Below, in pieces: positions 17,165 through 26,327 of a stretch of DNA of 64,000 nt (its first letter is position 1; each line of letters starts with the position of its first letter). The stretch is taken from contig JACQAZ010000019.1 of assembly GCA_016194705.1 (NCBI GenBank), positions 1 to 64,000 of the forward strand, in the 5' to 3' direction. The notes under the pieces were generated by a model. It ran no database searches, was not told the DNA's origin, and saw only the letters and a list, made by a program, of their open reading frames with translations. The translations under genes were made by a program, and so were the position numbers. The stretch comes from Elusimicrobiota bacterium. GTDB lineage: Bacteria > Elusimicrobiota > Elusimicrobia > UBA1565 > UBA9628.

Positions 17165-18172
17165 ATGAAAAACCTTTTCGCCCTGCTCTGTGCGGTGTTC
17201 TGCGCCGCTGCCTCCGCTTCGTCCGCCGAACTCGTCGGGACGCGCTTCGAGACCGGCGCCGCGTCCCCGAAGGCCCTGCTCGAGCAGTTTCGCGCCGCGG
17301 CGTCCAACATGCGGTCCGTGCCCCACTCGTTTTCTTTCGCCGACGCCCTGCCGCCGGCGCCGCCGGACCAGCCGCAGCAGCCGCCGGCCGCCGACACCGG
17401 CTACATCGACAATTTCCGCGCCATCGAGGCGAATCTTCTGGCCTGGGACCAGGCTTATCAGCAGGCGCCCGGAGGCTCCGAGGAGGAGGCCGAGGCCAAG
17501 CGTCAGCGGCAGCTGACCTTCGACAGCGCCCAGCCGCTGATCGACGACGCGAGCGCGCTCGAGGCCTATTCCGTCGAGTCCATCGAGGACCTCGCGAAGG
17601 ACTGCTCTCAAAAGTACCAGGCGGCGCAGGGCGGCAGCCTCGTCGAGAGCTTTTACAAAGAGTTCATCCCCGTGGGCTGGAAGGCTTTCGCGGGCCGCTC
17701 CAAGTCCGATCTGACGGCCCTTGGCCATTGGCGGTGGATCACAGATGCCGCCGAGCGCTACGAGCAGCGCTACCAGGCCGCGCCCGGGGGCTCGCCCGAG
17801 GAAGCCGCCGCCAAAGAGCTCAGGGAGTTCGCGTGGGAGTTGGCGCCGCAGGTCCTCGAGAGGCAGCTCGCCGCGGTGACCGGCAGCTTCCGCGGGATCG
17901 AGGCCATGGCCTCCGAGTTCGAAGCGGGCTATCAGGCGGCCGCCGGCGGCTCGGCGCGCGAGGGATTCTACAATCGGGCCAGAAGCGTCGCGTATGACGC
18001 GGCCGTCCGCGAGGCCGGCGCGACGATCTCCGGAGATCCCCGGCCCGAGGTGCTCGCGCCTCTCGAGCAGGAATACAACGCGAAGTACCAGAGCGCTTCG
18101 GGAGGCTCGCCGTCGGAAGCCTATTTCAAGAAGGTCAGAGACCTCGCGCGGCAGTACCTCGGGCAGCAGTAG
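17165..18172 (+). CDS. Secreted protein with five about 52-aa YQxAxGGS repeats
   Basis: Signal peptide; YQQAPGGS, YQAAQGGS, YQAAPGGS, YQAAAGGS, YQSASGGS evenly spaced. Confidence 0.8.
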   Translation: MKNLFALLCAVFCAAASASSAELVGTRFETGAASPKALLEQFRAAASNMRSVPHSFSFADALPPAPPDQPQQPPAADTGYIDNFRAIEANLLAWDQAYQQAPGGSEEEAEAKRQRQLTFDSAQPLIDDASALEAYSVESIEDLAKDCSQKYQAAQGGSLVESFYKEFIPVGWKAFAGRSKSDLTALGHWRWITDAAERYEQRYQAAPGGSPEEAAAKELREFAWELAPQVLERQLAAVTGSFRGIEAMASEFEAGYQAAAGGSAREGFYNRARSVAYDAAVREAGATISGDPRPEVLAPLEQEYNAKYQSASGGSPSEAYFKKVRDLARQYLGQQ

Positions 18173-19828
18173 CTATTTGCTGCGCAGGTCGTGCGTGCCG
18201 TCCCAGCCGCTGGGCGGCGGATCTTTTCTCGCCCCGGCGATCCGGCCGAGGTAGAGCGCGCAGGCGCCGTCTCCGGGGACCAGGCGCGCGGCCTCGGAAA
18301 ACAGCTTCTCGGCCTCGTCCCAGCCGCGCGCGGCGTATGACGAGAGCGCCCGCTCGAAGAGGTCCCTGGAGCTGAGAAGGCCGGCTGCGACCTCCCCCTT
18401 CCTCCCGAGCAGTTCGTAGACGGTGACCGGGATCGTCTTGCCGACGACGCGGATGCGGTCGAGCTTGCGGCACTCGAAGGCGTCGCCGGCCAGCGCCCGC
18501 GTCGTTTCGCCGAGCATGATCCGGCTGCCGTAGTTCTTGTTGGCGCCCTCGAGGCGAGAGGCGAGGTTCACCACGTCGCCCATGATCGTGTAGTTGAAGC
18601 GCCGGTTCGAGCCCATGTTTCCAGCGATCACGTCCCCGGAGTTGAGGCCCACGCGGAAGGTGACGTCGGGCTTGCCCTCCCGCTTCCACTTATCGCGCAG
18701 CGGCTCGATGGCCTTCATCTGCTTCAGAGCGGCCTCGCAGGCGAGCTTGGCGTGGTCGGCCTGCTCGACGGGCGCTCCCCAGAAGGCCATCACCGCGTCG
18801 CCTTCGTACTTGTCGACGGTGCCGCCCGTCTCTTCGATGATGTCCGACATTGCCGTCAAGTATTCATTGAGCAGGCCGACGACCTCCTCTGGCTTGAGCT
18901 TCTCCGCGATCGTCGTCGATCCCGCGATATCCGAGAAGTAGGCGGTCACCGGCATGCGGCTGCCCCCGAGCTTGAGATCGCTCTCGCTGCCGAGCACCTG
19001 GCCGACCAGTTTGACCGGCAGGTAATGGCTGAGGGTGTCGATCATCCGATTGATCGCCGCCGCGAGCTGGCCGATCTCGTCGCGGCTCTCGACGGCGGCG
19101 CGCATCTCGAGCCGACCCGAGGTGATGAGCTTGACTTTGTCCCGCATCTCGACGATGGGGCGCGTGAGGAGGCGGGCGAAGGCCGTCGACGCGAACAGGG
19201 AGACAAGCACGAACAGCGCGCAAAGGCCCCCCGCGAGCCGCTGGAACCTGCGGCGCAGGCGCATGACCTCGGAGGCATCCATGTCGACGCCGATGAGGCC
19301 GACGGGCGCGCCGTCCTTGCGAAAGACGGGGGCGTATCCCGAGAGGCCGGCGCCGAACTCATCCTGGACGATGTCCGCGTCGGCGCTGGGCCGCGAGAAG
19401 CCCTCGTCCATGGCCGGCGCGCGGGAGAGGTCGTAGTCTTGGCCGACGGCCGTCGGGTTCTGTGTGCTCGGGTCCACGACGAACTGCGCCCTCCCGGGGG
19501 TTTGAGACCGGCGCATGACGTAGACGGCCCGCAGCTTGTTGGCGTCCCGGACCTCCATGAGGCGCCGCGCCACCGCCTGCCAGGCGGGACCCTTGCGGTC
19601 GGCCGGCTGGCGCACGCGCTCGACGAGGTCTCCCTCGATGAGGAGCGAGGCCGTGGTCGCGGTGTGCCGCAGTCCCCTCCTCAGGGCGTGGTGCAGGGAC
19701 TTCGCGGCCGCGTCGTAGAGAGCGAAGGAGATGGCCGCCGCGAGCGAGAGAGTCAGCAGGAGGGTCAGGAAGAAGATCTTTTTCCTGATGACGAGGTTCC
19801 GGAGATAGTCCTTGAGCTGCTGGAGCAT
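18173..19828 (-). CDS. Membrane class III adenylate/guanylate cyclase with HAMP
   Basis: TM - sensor - TM - HAMP (FARLLTRPIVEMRDKVKLI) - cyclase (VTAYFSDIAGSTTIAEKL, KYEGDAVMAFWGAP, FRVGLNSGDVIAGNMGS). Confidence 0.92.
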   Translation of the reverse strand: MLQQLKDYLRNLVIRKKIFFLTLLLTLSLAAAISFALYDAAAKSLHHALRRGLRHTATTASLLIEGDLVERVRQPADRKGPAWQAVARRLMEVRDANKLRAVYVMRRSQTPGRAQFVVDPSTQNPTAVGQDYDLSRAPAMDEGFSRPSADADIVQDEFGAGLSGYAPVFRKDGAPVGLIGVDMDASEVMRLRRRFQRLAGGLCALFVLVSLFASTAFARLLTRPIVEMRDKVKLITSGRLEMRAAVESRDEIGQLAAAINRMIDTLSHYLPVKLVGQVLGSESDLKLGGSRMPVTAYFSDIAGSTTIAEKLKPEEVVGLLNEYLTAMSDIIEETGGTVDKYEGDAVMAFWGAPVEQADHAKLACEAALKQMKAIEPLRDKWKREGKPDVTFRVGLNSGDVIAGNMGSNRRFNYTIMGDVVNLASRLEGANKNYGSRIMLGETTRALAGDAFECRKLDRIRVVGKTIPVTVYELLGRKGEVAAGLLSSRDLFERALSSYAARGWDEAEKLFSEAARLVPGDGACALYLGRIAGARKDPPPSGWDGTHDLRSK

Positions 19829-19842
19829 CTCCGGGGATGCTA

Positions 19843-21489
19843 CTATTTTGGCTTGAGGGCCTCCAGGGGCACCTCGACGAAGCCGTGCTTTTCGACGAGC
19901 TCCTTGGCGATGCCGGGATTGTGGGCCATCCCGACGATGTTGAGCATGCTCTCGATCCGCGGGTCCTCGTCGAGGGCCTTGCGGATGTTGGCCGCCATCG
20001 TCTTGTTGCGGGCGCGCAGAAGGCCGATGGTCACCGGGAAGACGTATGGGAACCAGCGGGCGTGCTCGTAGCGCTTGCGCAGGAATTCACCGAGGTGCCA
20101 CTGCGCGAAATAGATCGTGGACACGGCGACCAACGCCCACACGGCCGGCGACATCTCCTTCGCGAACGCAAGAACGACGCCGAAGAGCGCTCCCAGGACC
20201 GAGGTGACGACCCAGTCGAGGCTCTCCAATTGCTCGGTCCAGTCCGGACGATGACCCTCCTCGAGCCAGTGGATCTTCTTCTGGGCGGCCGAAGCTCGGG
20301 CTTTCGGTGCTCCGCCTTTGCGGTCGAACAGGTCCCTGATCTCCCGCAGCGAGATCGTCTCGTACCCATTGATCGAGATCATGCCGTCCAGCTCTTCAGC
20401 CGGCTTGTCCTTGACGAGGTCCCAGAGAGCCTGTCTTTCCTTCGAGTCCGGGGCATTGATGATGCGGATGACGTTCTCCTTAAAGTTCTGAGCAGTGATC
20501 CTGCCGGCGGCGTCATCGATCGAGCTCGACTTGCTGCGGCCGGAAAACTTCCCAACCCACTCCCTGAATTTGCCGCCGAGAGAGTCAAGATGGAGCATCT
20601 GCAGAAGACGGCCGCCGAGCGTCAGCGTCGGATCGTTGCTTTCCAGCCCCTGGTGGTCGAAATGCTCGATGACCTCGCGGCCCAACGCGGAAGCCGACTC
20701 GCCCTTGACGTGGACCTCTCCGAGCACGACGACCAGGCGGTCCCGCTCGGGCGAGCGCACGTCCTTGAAAAGAGAGACCTTGTAGTCCTTCGTTTTGGCT
20801 GCGGCCTTCAGCAAAGACAACCGCGCCGGCTCCGAGAGGGGCAGGCGGCCGTATCCGTTTTCGACGGACTGGCCCTCGACGCCTTGATCCTCGATGACGC
20901 TCGGAGTCGGCCGAAGCCGGTCCGCCCAAGCTTCCGCCTTGGCCTTGGTGGCCTCATCGCGTGCTTCGATGCGCAGACCGAGTTCGTCGCGGATCTTGGC
21001 GAGCTCTCCGTTGGTCGGCGGCTCGAAGGGGGTGTCCAGCCAATGATCGGCGACCTCTTCCTTGGAGAAGTCCAAGAGCTCGGGAGGGATGTTCCCCTCG
21101 CGGTACTGCCTGACCAGAATATCGACGGCGACGCGCGCGGCTTCGGTCGTTTCCTGCGTCGCCTTGAGCAGGAACCTCGCGATGGCGGCACGGTCGGGCT
21201 CCGGCATGGAGAGCAGCCGGTCGAGCTCCATGAAGTCCTTGGTCGCGACCTGGTGGCCGGTCATTGGGAACAGCTTCCTGGCGTTTTCTGCCTGGCTGAA
21301 GTCGAGGCCTGCCAAAGTCGTCAGCGCCGGGTTGCCCAACTGGCCGAGAGTCGGCGCTCCCACCAAGCGGATGCTCGTCGCGAGCAGCTGCAAGGGGGTG
21401 CGCGGCCCCTCTAAGGTGCCGGCCCGGGCGTGCAGCGGCAGGCTCAGGATGGCGATTAGGCTGAGGACGGCGGCGATTTTGTTCTTCAT
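19843..21489 (-). CDS. TraB/TIKI-like membrane protein
   Basis: VVVLGEVHVKGESASALGREVIEHF and RNKTMAANIRKALDEDPRIESMLNIVGMAHNPGIAKEL (GExH ... GxxH pattern) plus C-terminal TMs. Confidence 0.6.
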   Translation of the reverse strand: MKNKIAAVLSLIAILSLPLHARAGTLEGPRTPLQLLATSIRLVGAPTLGQLGNPALTTLAGLDFSQAENARKLFPMTGHQVATKDFMELDRLLSMPEPDRAAIARFLLKATQETTEAARVAVDILVRQYREGNIPPELLDFSKEEVADHWLDTPFEPPTNGELAKIRDELGLRIEARDEATKAKAEAWADRLRPTPSVIEDQGVEGQSVENGYGRLPLSEPARLSLLKAAAKTKDYKVSLFKDVRSPERDRLVVVLGEVHVKGESASALGREVIEHFDHQGLESNDPTLTLGGRLLQMLHLDSLGGKFREWVGKFSGRSKSSSIDDAAGRITAQNFKENVIRIINAPDSKERQALWDLVKDKPAEELDGMISINGYETISLREIRDLFDRKGGAPKARASAAQKKIHWLEEGHRPDWTEQLESLDWVVTSVLGALFGVVLAFAKEMSPAVWALVAVSTIYFAQWHLGEFLRKRYEHARWFPYVFPVTIGLLRARNKTMAANIRKALDEDPRIESMLNIVGMAHNPGIAKELVEKHGFVEVPLEALKPK

Positions 21490-21572
21490 GCCTTCAGGAT
21501 AACAGGCATGGCCCTATAGTTCATGGCGCCTTCGGGCAGGCGGACGACGGCGTTGGTCCGTGTCGCGGGATG

Positions 21573-21620
21573 AAAAAAAGCCGGCCCCTATTATCAAAGA
21601 ATGATAATAGGGGCCGGGCT
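21573..21620 (-). terminator. Strong intrinsic terminator
   Basis: Reverse strand GGCCCCTATTATCA-TTCTT-TGATAATAGGGGCCGGC-TTTTTTT, about 17-bp stem plus U-run, just after CDS 21623. Confidence 0.9.
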
Positions 21621-21622
21621 CT

Positions 21623-22276
21623 TTAGGGCTGCTTGAGGAAGAGGAAGAAGCTCTGCAGGAAGTCGGAGAGGTCCATGTTCGTCAGCGTGACGCCCACGGG
21701 CGAGAAGTTCATGGCGCCCGTCATCTTTCCCGTGGGCGCGTCGAGCTTGAGCTCGATCGGGCTGTGGTTGGCGTAGCCCTTGGCCGTGCCGTTGGCGAGG
21801 CTGAAGTCCAAATGCAACGGGCTGTGGTTGGCGTAGCCGTCGAGCGTCCCCTTTTGCCAGTCGATCTCGTACTTCACGGGGCTCTGGTTCGCTCCTCCCT
21901 CGACCGAGTATTTCTCGGGGCTGTAGACGAACGACAAGTCGACCGGGCTCTGGTTGGCGCCGCCCGTGATCTTCGCCTTGTCGTGGTCGATCTTGATGTC
22001 GACGCCGCTCAGGTTGATCGCGCCCTTGATGGTCCACTCGACGCGGTCGAAGGTCAGGTCCACGGGAGTGTGGTTCATGCCGCCCGTCATGGTCGCCACG
22101 CGCGGCCGATGGGGCGCGACGCGGGGCGCGACGATCTCCGCTCTCTTGAAGACCGGCAGAGCGGGCAGGCGCATCGAATCGGCGGAAGCCGCGGCGGACT
22201 CCAGAGTGGCGTTTGCGGCGGCGCAACAGGACGGAGCCGAGACGGCGAGAATGACGGCGAGCAGGCGATGAGTCAT
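21623..22276 (-). CDS. Secreted/envelope protein with seven about 20-aa NxSPV repeats
   Basis: MTHRLLAVILAVSAPSCCAAAN signal; repeats GGMNHTPVDL, GAINLSGVDI, GGANQSPVDL, GGANQSPVKY, GYANHSPLHL, GYANHSPIEL, GAMNFSPVGV. Confidence 0.78.
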   Translation of the reverse strand: MTHRLLAVILAVSAPSCCAAANATLESAAASADSMRLPALPVFKRAEIVAPRVAPHRPRVATMTGGMNHTPVDLTFDRVEWTIKGAINLSGVDIKIDHDKAKITGGANQSPVDLSFVYSPEKYSVEGGANQSPVKYEIDWQKGTLDGYANHSPLHLDFSLANGTAKGYANHSPIELKLDAPTGKMTGAMNFSPVGVTLTNMDLSDFLQSFFLFLKQP

Positions 22277-22338
22277 TGGCGATGACCTCCAAACGGCGAA
22301 ATTTATTATATCACGAAATTGGTATAATTGGAGCACTC

Positions 22339-24330
22339 ATGCCCGAGACTTTGGCCGATCTCAAGTACTGCGAGGACCTTTTCTCCTATCGCCGCCGCAA
22401 GACCCGCGAGGTCATGGTCGGCTGCGTCGGCGTGGGCGGCGAGAACCCGATCCGCGTGCAGTCGATGACCACGACCGACACGCTCAAGGTGCCGGACACC
22501 ATCCTGCAGTCGATCAAGATGATCGAGGCCGGCTGCGAGATCGTGCGCATCACCGCGCCGACTATCGAGGATGCCAGGGCTTTGGGCAAGATCCGCAAGG
22601 GGCTCGACGACAAGGGATTCTCGAATATCCCCTTGGTGGCCGACATCCATTTCTCCCCGAACGCCGCGCTGGAAGCGGCCGAGTTCGTCGAGAAGGTCCG
22701 CATCAACCCCGGTAATTTCGTCGACACCAAGCGCTTCGCCGTCGTCGAGTACACCGACGCCGAATACCAAGCGGAACTCGAGCGCATCGAGACCCGCTTC
22801 ACGCCTCTCGTCGAGAAGCTCAAGCGTCTCAAGCGCGCGGTGCGCATCGGCACCAACCACGGCTCGCTCTCCGACCGCATCATGAACCGCTACGGCGACT
22901 CGCCGCTGGGCATGGTCGAGTCCTCGCTCGAGTTCGTGCGCATCTGCGAAAAGCAGTCTTTCCACGACATCATCATCTCGATGAAGTCGTCTAACCCGAA
23001 GGTCATGATCGAGGCCTACCGCCTTTTGGCGGCGCGCATGGCGGAGCTCGGCATGGAGTATCCCTTCCACCTCGGAGTGACGGAGGCCGGCGGCGGCGAG
23101 GACGGGCGCATCAAGAGCGCCATCGGCATCGGCTCGCTGCTGGCCGACGGCATCGGCGACACGATCCGGGTCTCGCTGACCGAGGACCCCGAGTACGAGG
23201 TCCCGGTCTGTTACCAGCTCGCCGCGCCTTTCCAGAAGAGGGCGAAGCAGAAGCCCAAGACCGGGAATTCGGGGTTCTCGCATTGTCCTGATCCTTTCTC
23301 GTATGCGCGGCGAAAGACCCGCGCCTTCCGCGCCGGGCCCTTCATGCTCGGCGGCAGCCAGCTCGTGCGCGTGGCCACGCCCGTGTCCTCCTCGATGACC
23401 GCCGAGAAAATCCTCGCGGTGCTCGAGGAGCAGCTCGCCAAGGCCAAGGGCGCCGACCCTGAGATCATCGAGTGGGTGATCTCGGACGCCGAGGATCTCG
23501 AACGGCTCAGGTCCGTGCGCAAGGCCCTCTCCGGAGAGACCTCGCGCCTGGCCTTCCTCGGGCGCTTTGTCACCAATTCGTACGAGCTCGTCCTCGACGG
23601 TGCCGGCTGCGTCGACCTGCTTTGCTGGGCGACCCCGGGACGGTGGGGGCCGCCGCTTCTCCATAAGATGCGCGACAAGGAAGTCCGCTGGCTCATCGAG
23701 ACCTCGAAAGCCGACGAGGCCGCGCGCCTGGATGACCTGGCTCGCGAGAACGGCGTCATGTCCCTGCTGAGCCTCAGGGGCGCCGACATCACGGGGCTGA
23801 TCCACGGCTACCGCGAGTTGGCCGCCAAGGCCTCCAATTCCCCGATCCACATCCGTGTGCCCGGCGTGAAGGATGCTCAGCAGCAGGTCCTTGACGCCTC
23901 CGTGCTCATCGGCAGCCTGCTCTGCGACGGCGTCGGCGACTCGGTGCAGATCGAGGCCGATCTCGAGCTGCCTCGGGCCCTCGAGCTGGTCTACAACGTC
24001 CTGCAGGGCGCGGGCGTGCGCGTGGTCAAGACCGAGTTCGTGTCCTGCCCCTCCTGCGGGCGCACCCTCTTCGACCTGCAGAGCACGACCGAGCGCATCA
24101 AGGCCAAGACCGGGCACCTCAGGGGCGTCAAGATCGCCATCATGGGCTGCATCGTCAACGGGCCCGGCGAGATGGCCGACGCCGACTTCGGGTACGTCGG
24201 CGGCGCTCCCGGCAAGATCAACCTCTATGTCGGCAAGGAGTGCGTGCAGAAGGGAATCGACGGCGCGATCGCCGACGAGGCTCTGGTCGACCTCATTAAG
24301 AGCAATGAGAAGTGGGTTGAGCCGGCGTAA
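22339..24330 (+). CDS. ispG: 4-hydroxy-3-methylbut-2-enyl diphosphate synthase, long form with central insert
   Basis: MPETLADLKYCEDLFSYRRRKTREVMVGCVGVGGENPIRVQSMTTTDT...; SCPSCGRTLFDLQ, GCIVNGPGEMADADFGYVG. Confidence 0.95.
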   Translation: MPETLADLKYCEDLFSYRRRKTREVMVGCVGVGGENPIRVQSMTTTDTLKVPDTILQSIKMIEAGCEIVRITAPTIEDARALGKIRKGLDDKGFSNIPLVADIHFSPNAALEAAEFVEKVRINPGNFVDTKRFAVVEYTDAEYQAELERIETRFTPLVEKLKRLKRAVRIGTNHGSLSDRIMNRYGDSPLGMVESSLEFVRICEKQSFHDIIISMKSSNPKVMIEAYRLLAARMAELGMEYPFHLGVTEAGGGEDGRIKSAIGIGSLLADGIGDTIRVSLTEDPEYEVPVCYQLAAPFQKRAKQKPKTGNSGFSHCPDPFSYARRKTRAFRAGPFMLGGSQLVRVATPVSSSMTAEKILAVLEEQLAKAKGADPEIIEWVISDAEDLERLRSVRKALSGETSRLAFLGRFVTNSYELVLDGAGCVDLLCWATPGRWGPPLLHKMRDKEVRWLIETSKADEAARLDDLARENGVMSLLSLRGADITGLIHGYRELAAKASNSPIHIRVPGVKDAQQQVLDASVLIGSLLCDGVGDSVQIEADLELPRALELVYNVLQGAGVRVVKTEFVSCPSCGRTLFDLQSTTERIKAKTGHLRGVKIAIMGCIVNGPGEMADADFGYVGGAPGKINLYVGKECVQKGIDGAIADEALVDLIKSNEKWVEPA

Positions 24331-25321
24331 GGCTTTCGGTCTCCTCTCCCTTTCCCTCCTCCCGTTTATTTTCGGCTGCATCCCGGAGCCCGGCACCCAG
24401 GTCTCCTGGTCCCCCTCCGGGCGCAAGGTCGGGTTCCTCTCGGGCGGCCGTCCATGGATCTACGACATCGAATCCGGCTCGCTCGAGCGGGCTGCCGCGC
24501 GCCTGACCTCGGCGGGCCAGCTCGCCTGGTCTTCCGAGGAAGGCCTGTTGGCCGTCTCGACGCAGAACGTCGTCGAGCTGCTCGTCGAGGAGCGGGGCCG
24601 GTTCGTGAGCTCCGCGACGTTCGCGGCGCCGGCGATGGGCGAGGTCTCCGACGAGGTGCTGAGCTGGAACCCGGCGGACCGCAGGCTGCTCCTGGTCCAG
24701 AGCCTGGGAAAGGAGATTCAGACCAGCGAGATCGCCCTCTCCTCGGGCGTCGTGGACACCGCGCCGGGCGTCGCCGCCTACGGGCCCGAGGGCGACTGGA
24801 CGCTTTGGGTCAACCAAGGCTCGGTCGGGCACCAGGAAAGGCTCATCGCCGCGCGGGAAGGCTCCGGCCGCGCCCCGTTGATCCTCAGCGAGGCCGATCA
24901 AGCGACCTTGGGCGACGCCGGCGTGGAGATGCTCTCCATCTGGGGAAACCCCCTGTGCTTTTCGCAGAGTCACGACGAGCAGACCAAGGTCCTTTGCTTC
25001 GACGCCTCGGGCCGTCTGCGCCAGCGCGCCGTCTTCGCCAAGAGCATCGGCGAGAAGCAGTTCTACATGAACCGGCAGGAGACGCTCTTCGCGGTCCTTG
25101 GAGACGAGCCGATGGTCTTCGATTCGCTGGGAAAAGTCCGGGCGCGCGGAGTACGCCTCAAGGCGGCGTTGGAGCGCGAATTCCCCGGCCAACGCGAACT
25201 GCATCAATCGAACCTCGCGTGGTCTCCCGACGGCAATTGGCTCGCGGCCGCGATCGACGGCCGCCTCTGTCTCTGGAACTGGCGAAACGACGTCGTACGC
25301 GTCCTGCCCGCGCTTGAGTAA
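24305..25321 (+). CDS. Lipoprotein with WD40/TolB-like propeller
   Basis: MRSGLSRRKAFGLLSLSLLPFIFGCIPEPGTQVSWSPSGRKVGFLSGG...LAWSPDGNWLAAAIDGRLCLWNW; overlaps ispG end. Confidence 0.68.
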   Translation: MRSGLSRRKAFGLLSLSLLPFIFGCIPEPGTQVSWSPSGRKVGFLSGGRPWIYDIESGSLERAAARLTSAGQLAWSSEEGLLAVSTQNVVELLVEERGRFVSSATFAAPAMGEVSDEVLSWNPADRRLLLVQSLGKEIQTSEIALSSGVVDTAPGVAAYGPEGDWTLWVNQGSVGHQERLIAAREGSGRAPLILSEADQATLGDAGVEMLSIWGNPLCFSQSHDEQTKVLCFDASGRLRQRAVFAKSIGEKQFYMNRQETLFAVLGDEPMVFDSLGKVRARGVRLKAALEREFPGQRELHQSNLAWSPDGNWLAAAIDGRLCLWNWRNDVVRVLPALE

Positions 25322-26327
25322 GTTCCTCCCCGTCGCGCTGGCCGGAATGCTGGCCTCGTGCTCGCCGATCTACGTCGCGAAGGTCGCTACGGGACACGCC
25401 GGCCTGCTCTGGCATCGACGCAGCATCGAGAAAGCGGTACGCGACCCGAAGACGCCCGCCGAGCTCAAAGCCAAGCTCGAGGTCGTCGCGGCGGCCCGCC
25501 AGTTCGCCTTCGACCGCATGGGGCTCAAGCGCAGCCGCGAGTACAGCACCTATTCGATCGTGAAGGGACCCTATCTCACCTATCTGGTCGAAGCCTGCGA
25601 GAAGCTGCGCTTCCAGCCGTATCTCTGGCATTTCCCCATCATAGGCAGTTTCCCTTACAAAGGCCATTTCAACCCGAAGGACGCGCAAGCCGAAGCCGAC
25701 GCGCTCGCGTCCAAGGGCTTCGACACCTACATCGGAGGCGTCGCGGCCTACAACACCCCGCTGTGGTTCTCCGATCCCGTGCCCTCGACCGTGCTGTCCT
25801 ACGAGCCGGGCGAGCTCTCCGACCTCATCATCCACGAGCTGACCCACAGCACGGTCTTCTTCAAGAATAATGTCGACTTCAACGAGTCTCTGGCCACCTT
25901 CGTCGGCGGACAGGGCGCCAAGGATTTCCTCGCCCAGCGGTACGGCGCGGACTCCAAAGAGCTCAAGGACTTCCTCAAGTCGCGATACGACGAGGCGCGC
26001 TTCGGCCGCGAGATGGACGAGCTTTACGCGGAATTGGATTCAGTCTACAAGAGCTCGGCCACCGACGCGGAGAAGCTCGCGCGCCGCGAGACCGTCTTCG
26101 CCCCGGCCTTGAGCCGTCTCAACGGCGAGGGCTACCATTACAAGACCCTCAACAACGCCGTCGTCATGGCGCACAAGGTCTACCACAAGGACCTCGCGGA
26201 CTTCGAAAGGGCCTATGAGGCCGAGGGACGGGATTGGCCGAAGACGATCGGGTTCTTGAAGGGCCTCGACCGCCGCGACCCGATGGCGGACCTCAGGCGC
26301 AGGCTTTTGGTATCATCGGGGCCATGA
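25314..26327 (+). CDS. Putative aminopeptidase (PF10023-like), lipoprotein
   Basis: LSKFLPVALAGMLASCSPIYVAKVATGHAGLL...; SDLIIHELTHSTVFFKNNVDFNESLATFVGGQGA zinc-site pattern; TTG start 25314 or ATG 25347. Confidence 0.78.
   Translation: MSKFLPVALAGMLASCSPIYVAKVATGHAGLLWHRRSIEKAVRDPKTPAELKAKLEVVAAARQFAFDRMGLKRSREYSTYSIVKGPYLTYLVEACEKLRFQPYLWHFPIIGSFPYKGHFNPKDAQAEADALASKGFDTYIGGVAAYNTPLWFSDPVPSTVLSYEPGELSDLIIHELTHSTVFFKNNVDFNESLATFVGGQGAKDFLAQRYGADSKELKDFLKSRYDEARFGREMDELYAELDSVYKSSATDAEKLARRETVFAPALSRLNGEGYHYKTLNNAVVMAHKVYHKDLADFERAYEAEGRDWPKTIGFLKGLDRRDPMADLRRRLLVSSGP

Noticed and set aside
22306-24426. 706-aa reverse ORF antisense to ispG
   Set aside because: Composition is a shadow of high-GC codon bias (His/Asp/Arg/Leu-rich, no domain); ispG is unmistakable on the other strand.
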